Of a stretch of 64,000 nucleotides of DNA, positions 62,954 through 64,000 are shown one piece after another. The position numbers and the translations under genes were made by a program. Source of the DNA: Erodium maritimum (Eukaryota > Streptophyta > Magnoliopsida > Geraniales > Geraniaceae); assembly GCA_963921825.1 (NCBI GenBank), contig OY997596.1, positions 17,179,001-17,243,000 of the forward strand. Direction: 5' to 3'. Within the stretch, counting starts at the first letter, position 1; every line of letters begins with the position of its first letter. The notes beneath the pieces were generated by a model. The model saw only the letters and a list, made by a program, of their open reading frames with translations, made no database searches and was not told where the DNA came from.

Positions 62954-64000
62954 TTTAGAGGTTTAAGTTGCAGCATTGATGTAGATAGGTTTATTTCTGA
63001 TGACCGGATAGCTGAAGGTCACGATCAACCAGTAGGGTTTGTCTCTATCGAGACTAGGAAATACGAAAAACATTCAAGTTAGGGTTGTCACGATCAAGAA
63101 CACTGCAGGCCACTAGAATATGTCTCTATCGAGACCAAATCAAGCTAGTAGGGTTTGTCTCTATCTACAAGTAAGGAATTTCCCAATCGAGACTTAAGAA
63201 ATCCTTGGAACGGATAAGTCTATTAAGACCATATAAGGCCAGTAGGGTTTGTCTCTATCTAGACGTAAAAATTAATGGGAATTGTTATATCTTTATCGAG
63301 ACCATATCAGGTCATTAGGGTTTGTCTATATCGAGACCAAGGACATTCTAGGAATAGTTATGTCTCTATCGAGACCCTATCTGACTAGTAGGTTTTGGCT
63401 TTGTGTAACTTGATCGACCATGTTTTTGGGTAAGTGAGTTTGAGAATAAAAGTGTTTATGATGCTAATCGACCGATCACATTTTGTATAGATCAAGAACG
63501 TATGTGTTGTAGATTATTCACGTGAACAATAATGTATGTTGTTTTCCGTACATGATAGTGAATTAAAATGGAAAGAGCGTAGAGAATGAGTTACAAATGT
63601 GAAGATGATGATATTACAAGTGAGAACAAACTACCTCAATTGGAACAAGAATAAAAAGACGTTGAAGAACATCATTCAGTTCAATGTTCGACCGGCCAAT
63701 CTCTTCCATTAGGAGATGAAGAAGCTGAAGATCATGATGTAGATCAAAGTGAAGGACCTGAACTAGAAGAACAAGAAATATATGAGGTTATACAACGGGA
63801 CTTACTATCCAATACAAACCATATGGTTTAATACAAACTAGGGGCTAATAATAATCGTTAGATGAAAAGATTTGAATGGATGAGATTAAATATATCAAAA
63901 ATGATAAAAATAATAATTTTCAATATTTTCGTTTTTAATCTTTACATTTAACTCCTACGTAAGGATATTTTCGACCTTTCATTTTCCCCCCTAATCCTTA
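62954..64000 (+). other. Unassigned DNA with a small tandem repeat
   Basis: Five degenerate units containing AGTAGGGTTTGTCTCTATC or GTCTCTATCGAGAC occur between 63030 and 63400. Downstream (63590-63800) is Glu/Asp-rich potential coding sequence ('LGDEEAEDHDVDQSEGPELE' in one frame) with a stop, perhaps a degraded exon of a transposon or host gene. The end is AT-rich. No family is assigned. Confidence 0.4.
63030..63400 (+). repeat. Degenerate tandem repeat with GTCTC-TATC-GAGAC dyad
   Basis: The 14-base dyad or a close variant occurs at about 63041, 63122, 63152 (half), 63251, 63331 and 63362, usually with AGTAGGGTTT in front. Spacing varies between about 30 and 100 bp. Confidence 0.65.

Overview
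The window looks like repeat-rich nuclear DNA of a flowering plant, probably a dicot. The signs are GT-AG introns, a heavy-metal-associated isoprenylated (HIPP) gene, Athila and chromovirus-type Gypsy retrotransposons, a Copia element, and PIF/Harbinger and Mutator-like DNA transposons. No rRNA, tRNA or CRISPR array was recognised. Only two loci look like host genes: the 3' end of an unidentified acidic/lysine-rich protein (terminal exon 684-1016) and a complete three-exon HIPP gene (36492-38024). Nearly everything else is transposable-element sequence, and many insertions can be ordered because their target-site duplications (TSDs) are still readable.

Region 1 (1-6255): end of gene 1, a decayed HARBI1-like fragment, then a compact PIF/Harbinger element (3202-5328, TSD TAA) with an uninterrupted 469-aa transposase. 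Region 2 (about 6000-17850): a nest. An old repeat received a LINE-like retroposon (TSD TAATCTCGATCTATTT). That received a Copia element (TSD GGGCG), which in turn received a 3.4-kb chromovirus solo LTR (TSD AGTCC). The same old repeat also took a 1.36-kb TIR element (TSD TTA). Region 3 (17857-21614): a Harbinger-type element carrying only a decayed Myb-like ORF1, then a 788-bp Mutator-like foldback with a perfect 9-bp TSD. Region 4 (21840-33960): a HARBI1-like pseudogene split by a minus-strand solo LTR (TSD TGGGA). That LTR is itself split by a plus-strand gag-only chromovirus with 3.45-kb LTRs and no pol. Region 5 (34038-38100): a small foldback element, an inverted second copy of the old repeat, and the HIPP gene. 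Region 6 (38640-62953): a LINE RNase H remnant, then a 22-kb minus-strand Athila element (tRNA-Asp-type primer site, gag, protease, RT, RNase H, integrase, env-like ORF). It is broken by two complete solo LTRs (TSDs CTTTC and TGGTG), one truncated LTR and one polyadenylated retroposon, and is flanked by a 535-bp direct duplication. Region 7 (62954-64000): unassigned AT-rich sequence with a small tandem repeat.

The recurring player is one chromovirus (Tekay/Del-like) LTR family, 3.1-3.6 kb long, present six times. These LTRs are mosaics of minisatellites with units near 57 bp and carry a conserved 18-bp dyad next to a possible splice acceptor. The strongest unusual signals are: a roughly 200-bp palindrome-rich module shared by the chromovirus leader and the Athila LTRs; the 535-bp duplication around the Athila element, best explained by a template switch between an occupied and an empty allele; Harbinger transposase and Myb-like ORF1 lying on separate elements; and a repeated hairpin motif after both the pol and env-like ORFs of Athila. 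All identifications come from reading the sequence; no database search was run.
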